This document shows positions 25,538 through 38,547 of a stretch of 64,000 nucleotides of DNA, piece by piece. Below the pieces are notes generated by a model that was given only the letters and a program-made list of their open reading frames with translations, ran no database searches and had not been told where the DNA came from. This stretch comes from Myxococcus terminator_A (GTDB lineage: Bacteria > Myxococcota > Myxococcia > Myxococcales > Myxococcaceae). Positions within the stretch are counted from its first letter, which is position 1; the number at the start of each line of letters is the position of its first letter. Location of the stretch: assembly GCA_049194865.1 (NCBI GenBank), contig JBLZWL010000003.1, forward strand, positions 174,958-238,957, read 5' to 3'. Both the position numbers and the translations under genes were made by a program.

Positions 25538-28500
25538 ATGTTCACGGACTTCTTCATCCGCAGGCCCATCTTCGCCAGCGTGCTGTCCATCCTCATCACG
25601 CTGACGGGGGCCATCAGCATCCCCAATCTGCCCATCGAGCAGTACCCGGACCTGTCGCTGCCGGAAGTGCAGGTGACGGCGACGTACATCGGCGCGTCGG
25701 CGGAGACGGTGGAGAGCGCCGTGACGACGGTGCTGGAGCGCCAGCTCAACGGCGTCCAGGGCATGCGCTACATCTCCTCCACCAGCAGCAACACGGGGCA
25801 GAGCGCCATCACCGTGACGTTCGACCAGGACCGGGACCTGGACATCGCGGCGGTGGACGTGCAGAACCGCGTGGCCACCGCGTCGCCGCAGCTCCCCGCC
25901 GCCGTCAACGCGCTGGGCATCACCGTCAACAAGGCGCAGACCCAGCTGCTCACGGCCTTCGGCCTGTTCGACGCGGAGAACCGCTACGACACGGGCTTCC
26001 TGAGCAACTACGCGGACGTCTACATCCGTGACGCGCTCCTGCGCGTGAAGGGCGTGGGCGACGTGCGCATCTTCGGCGAGCGGCGCTTCGCCATGCGGCT
26101 GTGGCTGGATCCGACGGAGCTGGCGCGGCGCAAGCTGCAGGCCTCCGACGTGGTGGCGGCGCTGAGCACGCAGAACGTCCAGGTGGGCGCGGGGCAGGTG
26201 GGCCAGGAGCCCGCGCCTCCGGGGCAGAACTACCAGTTCACGCTCCAAGTCCAGGGACAGCTCGCCACGGTGGAGCAGTTCGGGGCCATCGTGGTGCAGC
26301 GCGGTCAGGACGGCTCGCTGGTGCGGGTGCGGGACGTGGGCCGGGCGGAGCTGGGCGCGGAGAACTACGCGCAGCTGTTGCGCTTCAACGGCCGGGACGC
26401 CGTGGGCCTGGGCATCTTCCAGCTCCCGGGCTCCAACGCGCTGGAGGTGCGCGACGGCGTCGTCGCGGAGCTCGACCGGCTGCAGAAGAGCTTCCCCCCG
26501 GGCATGAAGTACGCGGCCGCCTTCGACACCACCGTCGCGGTGCAGGCGTCGATTGAAGAGGTGCTCGTCACGCTGGGCGAGGCCGTGCTCCTCGTCGTGC
26601 TGGTCATCTTCATCTTCCTGCACGGCTGGCGCAGCGTGCTGGTGGTCGCCACCACGCTGCCGGTGTCACTGATTGGCACCTTCCTCTTCGTCAGCGCGTT
26701 CGGCTTCTCGCTCAACACCCTCACCCTCTTCGGCCTCACGCTGGCCACGGGCCTGGTGGTCGACGACGCCATCGTCGTCATCGAGAACGTGGAGCGCACC
26801 ATGGAGGAGGGCTACTCACCGCGCGAGGCCACGCAGCGGGGCATGCGCCAGGTGGCCGGCGCCGTGGTGGCCATCGCCCTGGTGCTGTCCGCGGTGTTCG
26901 TGCCCGTGTCCTTCTTCCCGGGCACCACCGGCGCCATCTACCGCCAGTTCGCGCTCACCCTCGCCTTCTCCATCAGCCTCTCCGCGCTGGTGGCGCTGAC
27001 GCTCTCCCCCGCCCTGTGCGCCCGGCTGCTGCGGCCCCAGGAGGGCCAGAAGTGGAAGGCGTTCCGCATGTTCGACAAGGGCATGGACCGCTTCCGCGAC
27101 GGCTACAGCCGGCTCCTGGAGAAGCTCATCGGCCCGCTGAAGTGGCCCGTCATCGCGGTGTTCGCCCTGTGCCTCATCGGCACCGTGTTCGTATACCGGG
27201 CCACGCCCTCCGGCTTCATCCCGGACGAGGACCAGGGCTACATCATCGTCGCCGTGCAGGGCCCGGAGGGCACGTCGCTCGACTACACGCGGCGGGTGCT
27301 GCTCCAGACCGAGGACGTGCTGAAGAAGCAGCCCGAGGTCGTGGACATCTTCACCGTGGGCGGCTTCTCGCTGCTAGGCACCGGCGCCAACTACGGCACC
27401 CTCTTCGTCAACCTGAAGCCCTGGGACGAGCGCAAGACGCGCGAGGAGAGCGTGGCGGGCCTGGTGGAGCGGCTGCGCGGTCCGCTCATCGGCATTGGCG
27501 GCGCGCGCGTGCTGCCCTTCCAGCCGCCGGCCATCCGCGGCGTGGGCAGCGTGGGCGGCTTCGAGTTCGTCCTGGAAGACCAGCAGGGCGGCCGCTCCCT
27601 GTCGGACCTGGCGAAGACGACGGAGGCGCTGGTGAGCAAGGCCAACCAGTCCCCGGTGCTGCGCGGGGTGTTCTCCTCCTTCACCGCCAACACGCCGCTG
27701 CTCGACATCCAGGTGGACCGCGAGAAGGCGCTGTCGCTGGGTGTGCCCCTGGACTCACTTTTCTCCACGCTACAGGTGTACCTGGGTAGCCAGTACGTCA
27801 ACGACTTCACCTTCTCCAGCCGCGTGTATCGCGTGTATGTGCAGGCGGCGATGCCCTTCCGCAGCGAGCCCAAGGACATCGGCGCGCTCTATGTGCGCTC
27901 GGCGAGCGGGGACATGGTGCCGCTGGAGTCCCTGGTGAAAATCAAGCCCATCACCAGCGCGCAGAACATCCAGCACTACAACCTGTATCGCTCCGCGGAA
28001 TTGAACGGGCAGGCGGCCCCGGGCTCCAGCAGCGGCCAGTCGCTGGAGGCCATGGAGGGCGCGGCCCGCGAAGTCCTGCCGGAGGGGTACACCTTCGAGT
28101 GGACGGGCCTGTCCCTGGAGCAGAAGGAGGCGGGTGGGCGCGTGCTCCTCATCTTCGGACTCGGTATCGTCTTCGTGTTCCTGGTCCTCTCCGCGCAGTA
28201 CGAGAGCTTCGCCCTGCCCTTCGTCATCCTCCTCGGGGTGCCGGTGGCCATGCTCGGCGCGCTCGGGTTCCAGAACCTGCGCGGGCTGCAGAACGACGTC
28301 TTCTGCCAGGTGGGCCTGGTGATGCTGGTGGGCCTCTCCAGCAAGAACGCCATCCTCATCGTCGAGTTCGCCGAGCAGCTGCGTCACGAGGGAAAGAGCG
28401 TGACGGAGTCCGCGATTGAGTCCGCGCGCACACGCCTGCGTCCCATCCTGATGACGTCCATCGCGTTCCTCATGGGAGTGATACCGCTGGTGCTCGCGTC

Positions 28501-28711
28501 CGGCGCGGGCGCGGCGGCGCGCAAGTCACTGGGGACCACCGTCTTCGGCGGCATGTTGCTGTCGACCTTCGTCAACCTCATCTTCATCCCCGTGCTGTAC
28601 GCGGTGGTGGAGTCCGCGCGCTCCCGTCTTCTCAAGCGGCACGAACACGCACGGCCCGACGGCGGAGGAACACCACCGCCTGGCGAGCCGCCGCGTCCGC
28701 AGCCAGCCTGA
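25538..28711 (+). CDS. RND multidrug efflux pump, HAE1 family
   Basis: Inner-membrane proton-driven exporter of 1057 residues, the full length for AcrB-type pumps. It starts MFTDFFIRRPIFASVL, the standard first transmembrane segment, and has two large periplasmic loops and twelve predicted transmembrane helices. The TM4 proton-relay motif is LVVDDAIVVIENVER with adjacent acidic residues. The substrate is probably hydrophobic small molecules, as for the HAE1 branch rather than metal-exporting HME pumps, because the second loop lacks the usual metal Met pattern. Exact substrates are unknown. It is the last gene of the efflux operon; the tail is Pro/Arg-rich. Confidence 0.95.
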   Translation: MFTDFFIRRPIFASVLSILITLTGAISIPNLPIEQYPDLSLPEVQVTATYIGASAETVESAVTTVLERQLNGVQGMRYISSTSSNTGQSAITVTFDQDRDLDIAAVDVQNRVATASPQLPAAVNALGITVNKAQTQLLTAFGLFDAENRYDTGFLSNYADVYIRDALLRVKGVGDVRIFGERRFAMRLWLDPTELARRKLQASDVVAALSTQNVQVGAGQVGQEPAPPGQNYQFTLQVQGQLATVEQFGAIVVQRGQDGSLVRVRDVGRAELGAENYAQLLRFNGRDAVGLGIFQLPGSNALEVRDGVVAELDRLQKSFPPGMKYAAAFDTTVAVQASIEEVLVTLGEAVLLVVLVIFIFLHGWRSVLVVATTLPVSLIGTFLFVSAFGFSLNTLTLFGLTLATGLVVDDAIVVIENVERTMEEGYSPREATQRGMRQVAGAVVAIALVLSAVFVPVSFFPGTTGAIYRQFALTLAFSISLSALVALTLSPALCARLLRPQEGQKWKAFRMFDKGMDRFRDGYSRLLEKLIGPLKWPVIAVFALCLIGTVFVYRATPSGFIPDEDQGYIIVAVQGPEGTSLDYTRRVLLQTEDVLKKQPEVVDIFTVGGFSLLGTGANYGTLFVNLKPWDERKTREESVAGLVERLRGPLIGIGGARVLPFQPPAIRGVGSVGGFEFVLEDQQGGRSLSDLAKTTEALVSKANQSPVLRGVFSSFTANTPLLDIQVDREKALSLGVPLDSLFSTLQVYLGSQYVNDFTFSSRVYRVYVQAAMPFRSEPKDIGALYVRSASGDMVPLESLVKIKPITSAQNIQHYNLYRSAELNGQAAPGSSSGQSLEAMEGAAREVLPEGYTFEWTGLSLEQKEAGGRVLLIFGLGIVFVFLVLSAQYESFALPFVILLGVPVAMLGALGFQNLRGLQNDVFCQVGLVMLVGLSSKNAILIVEFAEQLRHEGKSVTESAIESARTRLRPILMTSIAFLMGVIPLVLASGAGAAARKSLGTTVFGGMLLSTFVNLIFIPVLYAVVESARSRLLKRHEHARPDGGGTPPPGEPPRPQPA

Positions 28712-28748
28712 GCCACGTGGCGGGGCTGATACGACCCAATATCCCAAG

Positions 28749-28771
28749 CCGGAGGGTTCGCTATCCTCCGG
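28749..28771. promoter_or_regulatory. Short hairpin between the efflux operon and the patatin gene
   Basis: A 7-bp perfect stem (CCGGAGG at 28749-28755, CCTCCGG at 28765-28771) has a 9-base loop and ends 6 bases before the patatin ATG. It could end efflux transcription or mask the downstream ribosome site. The role is undecided. Confidence 0.4.
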
Positions 28772-28777
28772 TGATTC

Positions 28778-30709
28778 ATGGCCCGCTCCATGCCCCTCGA
28801 CGTCCAGCGTCGTCGGCTGTACGCGCTCAAGCGCGCTCCCGCGTTGCGGCACACCAGCAACACCGTGCTCCTCCAGATGTTGGATGTGGCCTGGGATGTC
28901 ACATGGGCCAAGGACACGGTGCTGTGCGAGGAGGGCCAGGAGGCCCACGGCTTCTTCCTGCTGCTGGAAGGAGAGCTGGAGGCACACCGTGACGGCGAAT
29001 TGCTGCTGACACTGCGCCCTGGAACCCCGCTCGGGTTCGAGGCGCTGATGGGCGGCCACTACTCCGTCACCGCGCGCGCGGCGACGTCCTGCAAGGGCCT
29101 CTTCTTTCCACGCGACGGCGTGTGGACGCTCGTGCAGGCGCGCGCGGGGCTGAGACAGGACCTGAAGCGGCTGCTGGTCCACGCCGAGCCACCGAAACAA
29201 GAGGACCCGCTGCCACACGTGGAGGTGGTGACCTTCGCGAGCGAGGTGCGAGACGCGCCGCTGTCCCGCCTCATCGAGCTGGTGGCCAAGGTCATCACCC
29301 ACGACTTCAGGGACAGGGTGTTACTGGTGCGCACCGCGGAGCCGGGCTCGGACGAGCTGCCGGTGAAGGGCGCGGACGGCGTGCTGCGCGCCACGGTGGC
29401 GGCGCCCGAGCCCGGTGCGCCGGGACGCCTGAGCGTGGAGCGGCTGCGCGAGCTGGCCCGGGAGCACGACCCGCACTACGTCTTCCTCGACGGCTGCCGG
29501 GTGGCGGGCGACGCGCCGCTGGTGGACAAACACGTGCGGCTGGTGACGCGCCACGAGGACACGCGCGTCTCCCGCTCCGGCAAGCACCGGGTGCTGCCCA
29601 CGGTGGTCATCGACCCGAAGCACCCGACGCGGGACACCGAGCTGCGAGGCCAACCGCACGAAGGCCCACGCAAGGATGCCCACGTCCTGCCACCTTGTCG
29701 CCTGCGGGTGGACCTGCGTCGGCTGGCCGCGCTGGAGGTGGACGCGAGGCCGCTGAAGGAGGTGGGCCTGAGCCCCGCCGAGCGGGACGCGCTGTCACGC
29801 TGGGCCCGGGCCATCACCCACCGTCGCGTGGGGCTGGCGCTCAGCGGCGGCGGCGTGTGGGGCTTCTACCACGTGCACATCTTGCGCTGGCTGGTGGAGC
29901 ACCGCGTGCCGGTGGACTTCATCAGCGGCTCCAGCATGGGCTCGCTGGTGGGGGCGTACTTCTGCGGCACCGCGCTGGACGGGCACAGCGGCCTGGGGGG
30001 CCTGCACCGACTGGAGGAGCGGGCCATGAGCCACAGGCTGTCGCTGGCGGCGATGGCGGCCGTCGTCACCACGTACTCGCTCGAGCACCTGGTGGCGAGT
30101 GACTTGGGCGACGTGGGGCTGGAGGAGCTGCCCATCCGCTTCCTGCCGGTGGCGACGGACCTGACGAGCGGCGAGTGCGTGGCGTTGGACAGGGGCCCCG
30201 TGGCACGCGGAGTGCGCGCGAGCGGCTCCGCACCCGGACTCTGGGCTCCTACCCTGGTGCCTCCCGCACGCTATGTGGACGGCGCCTTCACCAGCATGGT
30301 GCCCGCGAGCGTGCTGGTGAGCGCAGGCGCGGACCTGGTGTTCTCCAGCAACATCTTCCCCTTCGGCTTGCGTGCGACAGCCTGGATGCCGGAGACCCGT
30401 GTGGGCCGCTTCCTCGCGGGGCTCAATCCTGTATCGAGGGCGCTGGACCTGATCGCCAGCGGTGTGTTGCTGTTGCATCACAGCGGTGACGCGGAGAGCT
30501 CGATGGCGGACGTGAGTTACGACATCCGGTCAGCGGACACCCCGCTGCGGACGGCGATGGAGTTCAGCAAGGCGCGAGACATCCTGAAGCGCGCCGCGTC
30601 GGATGAAGCCCTGGCCTGGAAGCTCGAGGACCTCCAGGCCCACTGGGAGCAGATGCGCCTGCACTGCGGTCCCCATGGGCGGCGCAGCGGAGGGCAGCAG
30701 GCCGCATGA
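28778..30709 (+). CDS. Cyclic-nucleotide-binding patatin-like phospholipase
   Basis: A 643-residue lipid esterase of the neuropathy-target-esterase type. Residues about 25-130 form a cNMP-binding-like domain (EEGQEAHGFFLLLEGELEA and a following beta barrel), although the phosphate-binding Arg/Glu cassette is not obvious. A middle region (about 145-340) is of the kind found between these domains in NTE-like proteins. The patatin core has SGGGVWGFYH as oxyanion loop, the GSSMG elbow with Ser386, and D501-G-A completing the Ser-Asp dyad. It probably removes acyl chains from phospholipids at a membrane. The next gene starts inside its stop codon (ATGA), so it heads a four-gene operon with KAS III-like, acyltransferase and SDR genes. 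Confidence 0.88.
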   Translation: MARSMPLDVQRRRLYALKRAPALRHTSNTVLLQMLDVAWDVTWAKDTVLCEEGQEAHGFFLLLEGELEAHRDGELLLTLRPGTPLGFEALMGGHYSVTARAATSCKGLFFPRDGVWTLVQARAGLRQDLKRLLVHAEPPKQEDPLPHVEVVTFASEVRDAPLSRLIELVAKVITHDFRDRVLLVRTAEPGSDELPVKGADGVLRATVAAPEPGAPGRLSVERLRELAREHDPHYVFLDGCRVAGDAPLVDKHVRLVTRHEDTRVSRSGKHRVLPTVVIDPKHPTRDTELRGQPHEGPRKDAHVLPPCRLRVDLRRLAALEVDARPLKEVGLSPAERDALSRWARAITHRRVGLALSGGGVWGFYHVHILRWLVEHRVPVDFISGSSMGSLVGAYFCGTALDGHSGLGGLHRLEERAMSHRLSLAAMAAVVTTYSLEHLVASDLGDVGLEELPIRFLPVATDLTSGECVALDRGPVARGVRASGSAPGLWAPTLVPPARYVDGAFTSMVPASVLVSAGADLVFSSNIFPFGLRATAWMPETRVGRFLAGLNPVSRALDLIASGVLLLHHSGDAESSMADVSYDIRSADTPLRTAMEFSKARDILKRAASDEALAWKLEDLQAHWEQMRLHCGPHGRRSGGQQAA

Positions 30710-31674
30710 TTCCCGTGCGAATCCTGGGAACAGCGAGCCTGCAACCCGGCCCCGCGGTGACGACGGAGGCGCTGTGCGCGCGCGTGGGCCGTGACGCCAC
30801 GGAGGTGCTGCGCAAGACGGGCATCCGCACGCGCCACTTCGCGCCGCCAGGAGTGAAGGCCTCGGACGTGGCGGCCCAGGTGCTGCGCGGCGCGCTGGAG
30901 GCGGCGGGGCTGGAGGCGAAGGCGCTGCGGCGCATCTTCTGCGTCTCGTCCATGGGCGGCGACGTCACCACGCCCGCCACGGCGAACCGGGTGGCGGCGG
31001 CGCTGGGCCTGTCCGGAAGCTGCGACGCGATGGACCTGAGCAACGCGTGCATGGGCTTCCTGAGCGCGTTCGACCTCGCGGCGCGCTCGGTGGCGACGGG
31101 GCTGGGGCCGGTGGGCATCGTCTCCGTGGAGCTGCTGTCGCGCACGACGACGCCGGACGACCCCAGGCCCTACCTGGTGCTGGGGGACGCCGCCGCCGCC
31201 GCGGTGCTCGGGGCCGGACGACAGGGTGAAGGCGTGCTGGGCGTGGCGCTGGGCAACGACGGCACGCTGCCCGCGGACGTGGTGCTGGAGAACCCTCACG
31301 CGACGGGCAAGCCGGAGCGGATGCGCTTCCTGACGCCCAACAAGGCGATGACGCGCGTGGCGCTGGACGCGCTGCTGCGCGCCTCACGCACCGTCCTGGA
31401 AGAGGCCCGGGTGGACTTGCGCGACGTGGAGTGGGTGCTGACACATCAACCCAACGGGAGGATGTTGGAGGTCGTCCTGGACGCGATGGGCGTGGCGGAG
31501 GAGCGCGGGGTGCGCGTGGTGGACACGGTGGGGAGCGTGGGCTCCGCGTCGCTGCCCACGAGCCTGGACCGGCTCTTGCGCACCCGTCCGGTGAAGGCCG
31601 GCGACCGCATCCTCATGGTGGGCGTGGGCGCGGGCGTGGCGCACGGCGCGGTGCTGTACCAGGTGGGAGGATGA
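30706..31674 (+). CDS. 3-oxoacyl-ACP synthase III-like protein
   Basis: A thiolase-fold condensing enzyme of the FabH type, 322 residues. Cys115 in LSNACMGFLSA is the acyl-accepting nucleophile and His247 in LTHQPNGRML is conserved. The third catalytic residue, Asn in the usual GNT motif, is replaced: the segment reads VGSVGSASLP, with Ser277 at that place. So it may condense with altered chemistry, act as an acyl transferase, or recognise an unusual starter. It overlaps both neighbours by four bases. Context (patatin, acyltransferase, SDR) suggests assembly or remodelling of an acyl chain for a lipid or secondary metabolite. Housekeeping FabH is less likely because fab genes are absent. Confidence 0.85.
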   Translation: MIPVRILGTASLQPGPAVTTEALCARVGRDATEVLRKTGIRTRHFAPPGVKASDVAAQVLRGALEAAGLEAKALRRIFCVSSMGGDVTTPATANRVAAALGLSGSCDAMDLSNACMGFLSAFDLAARSVATGLGPVGIVSVELLSRTTTPDDPRPYLVLGDAAAAAVLGAGRQGEGVLGVALGNDGTLPADVVLENPHATGKPERMRFLTPNKAMTRVALDALLRASRTVLEEARVDLRDVEWVLTHQPNGRMLEVVLDAMGVAEERGVRVVDTVGSVGSASLPTSLDRLLRTRPVKAGDRILMVGVGAGVAHGAVLYQVGG

Positions 31675-32429
31675 AGCGCGCTGGCGGACTGCCGCTCGCC
31701 GCGTGGCTGGGCACCTTCGGGTGGCTGCGGCGCTACCATCGCTACGAGGTGGTGAACCTGGAGCCGCTCCTGCGTCCGGGGGCCAAGCTCATCGTCGGCT
31801 ATCACGGGCGGCCGCTCGCGGTGGACCTGTGCATGCTGACGGTGACGCTGCACGAGCAGCTGGGCTACCTGCCGCACGGCGTGGCGCATGGCGCGTTCGA
31901 GCGCATCCCCGGCATGCGCGCGGTGGTGGACGGGCTGGGCTTCATCACCCAGGACGACCCCCGACTGGCGGAGGCGGTGGCGCGAGGTGAGCACGTGCTG
32001 TTGCAACCCGGTGGCACCCGCGAGGGCTGTCGCAGCTTCCGGCATCGCTACCGGGTGAGCTGGGGAGAGCGGCTGGGCTACCTGCGGCTGGCGGTGCGCT
32101 ACCGGCTGCCGATTGTCCCCGTGGGGGGCAGCGGCATGGATGACGCCTACGTGGGCCTCAATGACGGGTACGCGCTGGGGCGACGCGTGGGGATGCCGGC
32201 GCGGATGCCGCTGTGGCTGGGGCTGGGCGCGACGGGGGTGTGGCCGCTGTCGCTGCCCTTCCCCGTGAAGATGACGCAGTGGGTGGGAGAGCCGCTGACG
32301 CGTCATCTGGAGCCGGGCTTCGACGCGGGCGACAGGGAGTCGATGTTGGGAGCACACCAGGAAGTGGCAGGCGCCGTGCAGGCACTGCTGGACCGGGCAC
32401 GCGGCCGGCGGCCCGGGACGATGGACTGA
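31671..32429 (+). CDS. Lysophospholipid/diacylglycerol acyltransferase-like protein
   Basis: A PlsC-like acyltransferase of 252 residues, starting at the ATG at 31671 inside the previous stop. The N-terminal catalytic segment reads VGYHGRPLAVD, with His and Asp spaced six residues apart rather than the usual four; the acceptor-binding PGGTREG motif and VPVGGSG follow. This resembles the TMEM68/DGAT-type branch, in which FPGG-x-RE is typical. It should transfer an acyl group from acyl-CoA or ACP to a hydroxyl acceptor at the membrane. No full transmembrane helix is certain. It is the third gene of the lipid operon, so it may use a chain handled by the KAS III-like protein. Confidence 0.8.
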   Translation: MKRAGGLPLAAWLGTFGWLRRYHRYEVVNLEPLLRPGAKLIVGYHGRPLAVDLCMLTVTLHEQLGYLPHGVAHGAFERIPGMRAVVDGLGFITQDDPRLAEAVARGEHVLLQPGGTREGCRSFRHRYRVSWGERLGYLRLAVRYRLPIVPVGGSGMDDAYVGLNDGYALGRRVGMPARMPLWLGLGATGVWPLSLPFPVKMTQWVGEPLTRHLEPGFDAGDRESMLGAHQEVAGAVQALLDRARGRRPGTMD

Positions 32430-32454
32430 GCGAAGCAGGGAAGGCAGCGGAGCG

Positions 32455-33291
32455 ATGAGCGATTCGGAGGAGGAGAGAGGCACCGGAGAGCGACAGTGGG
32501 CGCTCATCCTGGGGGCCTCATCGGGAACGGGCGCGGCGATTGCCAACGCGGTGGCGCGCAAGCCCGGGCTGGACGTGTTCGGAGTGCACCGGGGCCGCTA
32601 CGTGGACAGCGCGGCGCAGGTGGAGCGGCAGGTGCGGGAGGCGGGGCGGCGCGCGCTCCTGTGGCAGGCGGACGCCTCCACCCCCGAGGCGGCGGAGGCG
32701 GGGGTGCAAGCCTTGCGTGAGGTGGCGGGGCCGCGCTCGGTGAAGCTCTTCGTGCACTCGATTGCGGGGGCCTCCGTGGGGAGATTCCTGTCGGAGGGAG
32801 AGGACCGGCTCCACGCGCGGCGCATGCGCAGGACGTTCGACACGATGGCGCACTCGTTCGTGTACTGGGCGCAGGCGCTGGTGGCCGGGGACATGCTGGC
32901 GCCGAACGCGCGGCTGCTCGGACTGCAGAACTCGCTGGACGAGACGCACCTGTCGAACACGGCGCTCATCAGCGCGTCGAAGGCGGCGCTGGAGATGTAC
33001 GTGCGCTACCTGGCGATGGAGCTGGGCGGCAAGGGGCACCGGGTGAACCTGCTCAAGTTCGGCACGGTGCTCACGCCCGCGCTCAAGCACGTGTACTCCC
33101 CCGAGGCCCTGGCGCGACTGGAGGCGGCCCACGCGCGGATGAACCCCGCCGGACGCATGTGCACGCTGGAGGAGGTCGCGACTTTCGTCAGCGTGCTCAC
33201 CGGCGACGAGGCTGGCTGGTTCAACGGCGCCACCATCGACTACTCGGGCGGCATGACGCTGCGCCTGTTGGACCTGGTGCTCAACCCGTGA
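32455..33291 (+). CDS. SDR-fold oxidoreductase-like protein lacking the catalytic Tyr
   Basis: A Rossmann-fold protein of 278 residues. LILGASSGTGAAIANAV is the nucleotide-binding turn, and the C-terminal GWFNGATIDYSGGM matches FabI-like and classical SDRs. At the active site, where YSASK is usual, it has I172-S-A-S-K176, so the proton-donating Tyr is missing. The FabI pattern of Tyr six residues before Lys is also absent. It may have lost reductase activity or use a different residue. It follows the acyltransferase gene by 25 bases with AGGGAAGG upstream and ends the lipid operon. Its last 11 bases overlap the convergent methyltransferase gene. Confidence 0.83.
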   Translation: MSDSEEERGTGERQWALILGASSGTGAAIANAVARKPGLDVFGVHRGRYVDSAAQVERQVREAGRRALLWQADASTPEAAEAGVQALREVAGPRSVKLFVHSIAGASVGRFLSEGEDRLHARRMRRTFDTMAHSFVYWAQALVAGDMLAPNARLLGLQNSLDETHLSNTALISASKAALEMYVRYLAMELGGKGHRVNLLKFGTVLTPALKHVYSPEALARLEAAHARMNPAGRMCTLEEVATFVSVLTGDEAGWFNGATIDYSGGMTLRLLDLVLNP

Positions 33292-34157
33292 CGGGGGCCA
33301 CCGCGAGGGTCGGCATCCGGAAGCGCAGACAGTAGAAGAACGGCGACACCTGTTCCTCCAGCACGTCCGTCGCGCGGGAGGGCAAGAGCTCCCGGGGACA
33401 GTGCGCGTCGCGCGTGTAGAAGGTAATCGCGCGGAACGCGGCGCGCTGGAGGAGCGAGGGCCTGCGGGCCGCGTCCAGCTGCTCGTCCACCACCACCACG
33501 GGCGTGCCCGGCTTCGCCACGCGCGCCAGCTCCCGCAGGCCCGCGGCCGGGTCGCGATAGCCGCCAATGCCTCCCACGCTCAACACCCGGTCGAACATGC
33601 CCGAGGGGAACGGCAGCGCGTGCCCGTCCGCCATCATCAGCCGCACGCCCGGATAGCTCCCCTTGCGCAGCCGGTGCTGGCAGCGCCCCAGCATCCCCTC
33701 GCTCAGGTCCACGCCCCAGACCTCGGCCTCCTGTCCGGAGGCCAGCTCGCGGCGGATGAGCGGCAGGTTCGCTCCCGCGCCCACGCCCACCTCCAGGATG
33801 CGCGGCGGCGCGCCGTCCTCGCCAGGACGCAAGGCGCCCAGCTCCAGGCGGCGCAGATAGCCCGCGCGCATCTTCGACTCGGACACGGACTGGAGCAGCG
33901 GCGTGAGCACCGTGGTCAGCGGGTCATGCAGCGCCGGGAGCCCGTCGTAGATGACGCGCATCAGCCGGTCCGTGCCGCGCACCGCCTCCTCGCGGTACAG
34001 CCGCGCGAGGCCCCGCTTCACCGGCCACGCCTCGCCACAGCCTCCGCAGCGCAGCCAGCCCCACGACAGGCGGCCTTCGTCCTGCTGACCGTGGAACACC
34101 AAGGTCCCCATGCAGTCCGGGCAGGCCAGCTCCGCGACGTCCCCTTCTTCCAATCCG

Positions 34158-34165
<8 letters not shown>
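33281..34165 (-). CDS. Class I SAM methyltransferase with N-terminal zinc ribbon
   Basis: A 294-residue protein starting with GTG at 34165. The N-terminus holds a zinc ribbon of the Trm112-like kind (C15-x-x-C18 and C40-x-x-C43). The SAM-binding motif I is ILEVGVGAGANLPL, followed by VWGVDLSEGMLGRC and the ADGHALPFPSGMFDRV motif of UbiE/Methyltransf_11 enzymes. The substrate is unknown; small lipids or metabolites are typical for the family. The start overlaps the end of the upstream kinase gene by 8 bases on the same strand, so translation is coupled and the kinase may regulate it. Its 3' end overlaps the convergent SDR gene. Confidence 0.87.
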
Positions 34166-37724
<3,559 letters not shown>

Positions 37725-37745
37725 GATAACGAAGATTCAGGTTAT

Positions 37746-37767
37746 CCGGGGGGTTGCTTTCCCCCGG
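37746..37767. terminator. Hairpin between the ExoD-like and kinase genes
   Basis: CCGGGGG at 37746-37752 pairs with CCCCCGG at 37761-37767 across an 8-base loop, in the 126 bases between the ExoD-like stop and the kinase start. It could terminate the ExoD-like transcript. No T tract is present. Confidence 0.4.
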
Positions 37768-37850
37768 CTGATACACGGGTTGTTACACACCCGCCACGGG
37801 ACAACCTTTCCACCGCCCTCCAGGGTAGGAGGGCCCGACTGCTGGAATGT

Positions 37851-38510
37851 TCAGCGGCCGATGAGGCTCGCCAGGCCCCGGCCGCCCTGGACGGCGCCGA
37901 AGATGAGCGCGCCGAAGTAGCCGATGGTGCCCAGCGTCATGCCGTGGCCCGCCAGGATGGCGTAACCGTCACGCTGAAGAATGCCGATGGCGAAGAACAG
38001 CGCGGCCAGCGCGGGCAGGGTGTTGCTGAACGGAATCAGGCCGAACGGCGCCATCAGCAGCACGCCGGCGACGAACAGCATGAAGCCGTTGAAGCGGTTG
38101 GTGCTGGCGCCGTGGGTGAGCACGAGCAGCCGCGGCTTGCTCAAGCGGTCCACCTTGGTGAAGACGTCCGCGCCCTTCTCCAGCGCGGGCTGGAGCGACG
38201 CGCGCGCCAGCTTCCTGTCCAGCAGCTTGCGCGGCAGCCAGGGCACGCGGTTGAACGTCACGCCCACGCCGATGAGGACGATGAGCGCGCCGAACACGGT
38301 GGAGACGCCGGGCACGGACACCGGCAGGAGGAAGGGGAAGGTGAGGATGCAGCAGAAGAGCAGCAGGCCCTGCTCACCACACGCCTGCATCAGCTCGCGC
38401 ACGGTGAGCGACTCGGGCAACCGCGCCGCCAGGGACCGCAACGTGGCGGACAGCTGGGTCTGGGTGTCGGAGAACTGAGCGGAGGGCGAGGACGACGAGG
38501 GCGTGGACAT
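37851..38510 (-). CDS. ExoD-like membrane protein
   Basis: Integral membrane protein of the ExoD family, 219 residues from the ATG at 38510; the frame is open to 38657 but that extension is low-complexity Arg/Ser. Three to four hydrophobic segments are visible, including LLLFCCILTFPFLLPVSVPG and LFVAGVLLMAPFGLIPFSN. The P-x-P-G turn and the conserved NRLPWLP-like segment (here FNRVPWLP) are family hallmarks. ExoD was first linked to exopolysaccharide synthesis in Sinorhizobium; its molecular role is unclear. The neighbours (kinase, DUF2378) do not refine the role. Confidence 0.85.
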   Translation of the reverse strand: MSTPSSSSPSAQFSDTQTQLSATLRSLAARLPESLTVRELMQACGEQGLLLFCCILTFPFLLPVSVPGVSTVFGALIVLIGVGVTFNRVPWLPRKLLDRKLARASLQPALEKGADVFTKVDRLSKPRLLVLTHGASTNRFNGFMLFVAGVLLMAPFGLIPFSNTLPALAALFFAIGILQRDGYAILAGHGMTLGTIGYFGALIFGAVQGGRGLASLIGR

Positions 38511-38547
38511 GGACGCCCGCTGACTACCACGACCCGACGGCCCTGGG

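Noticed and set aside
23930..26623. Long minus-strand frame across the RND operon
   Set aside because: Low-complexity His/Arg/Leu product opposite clearly conserved efflux genes.
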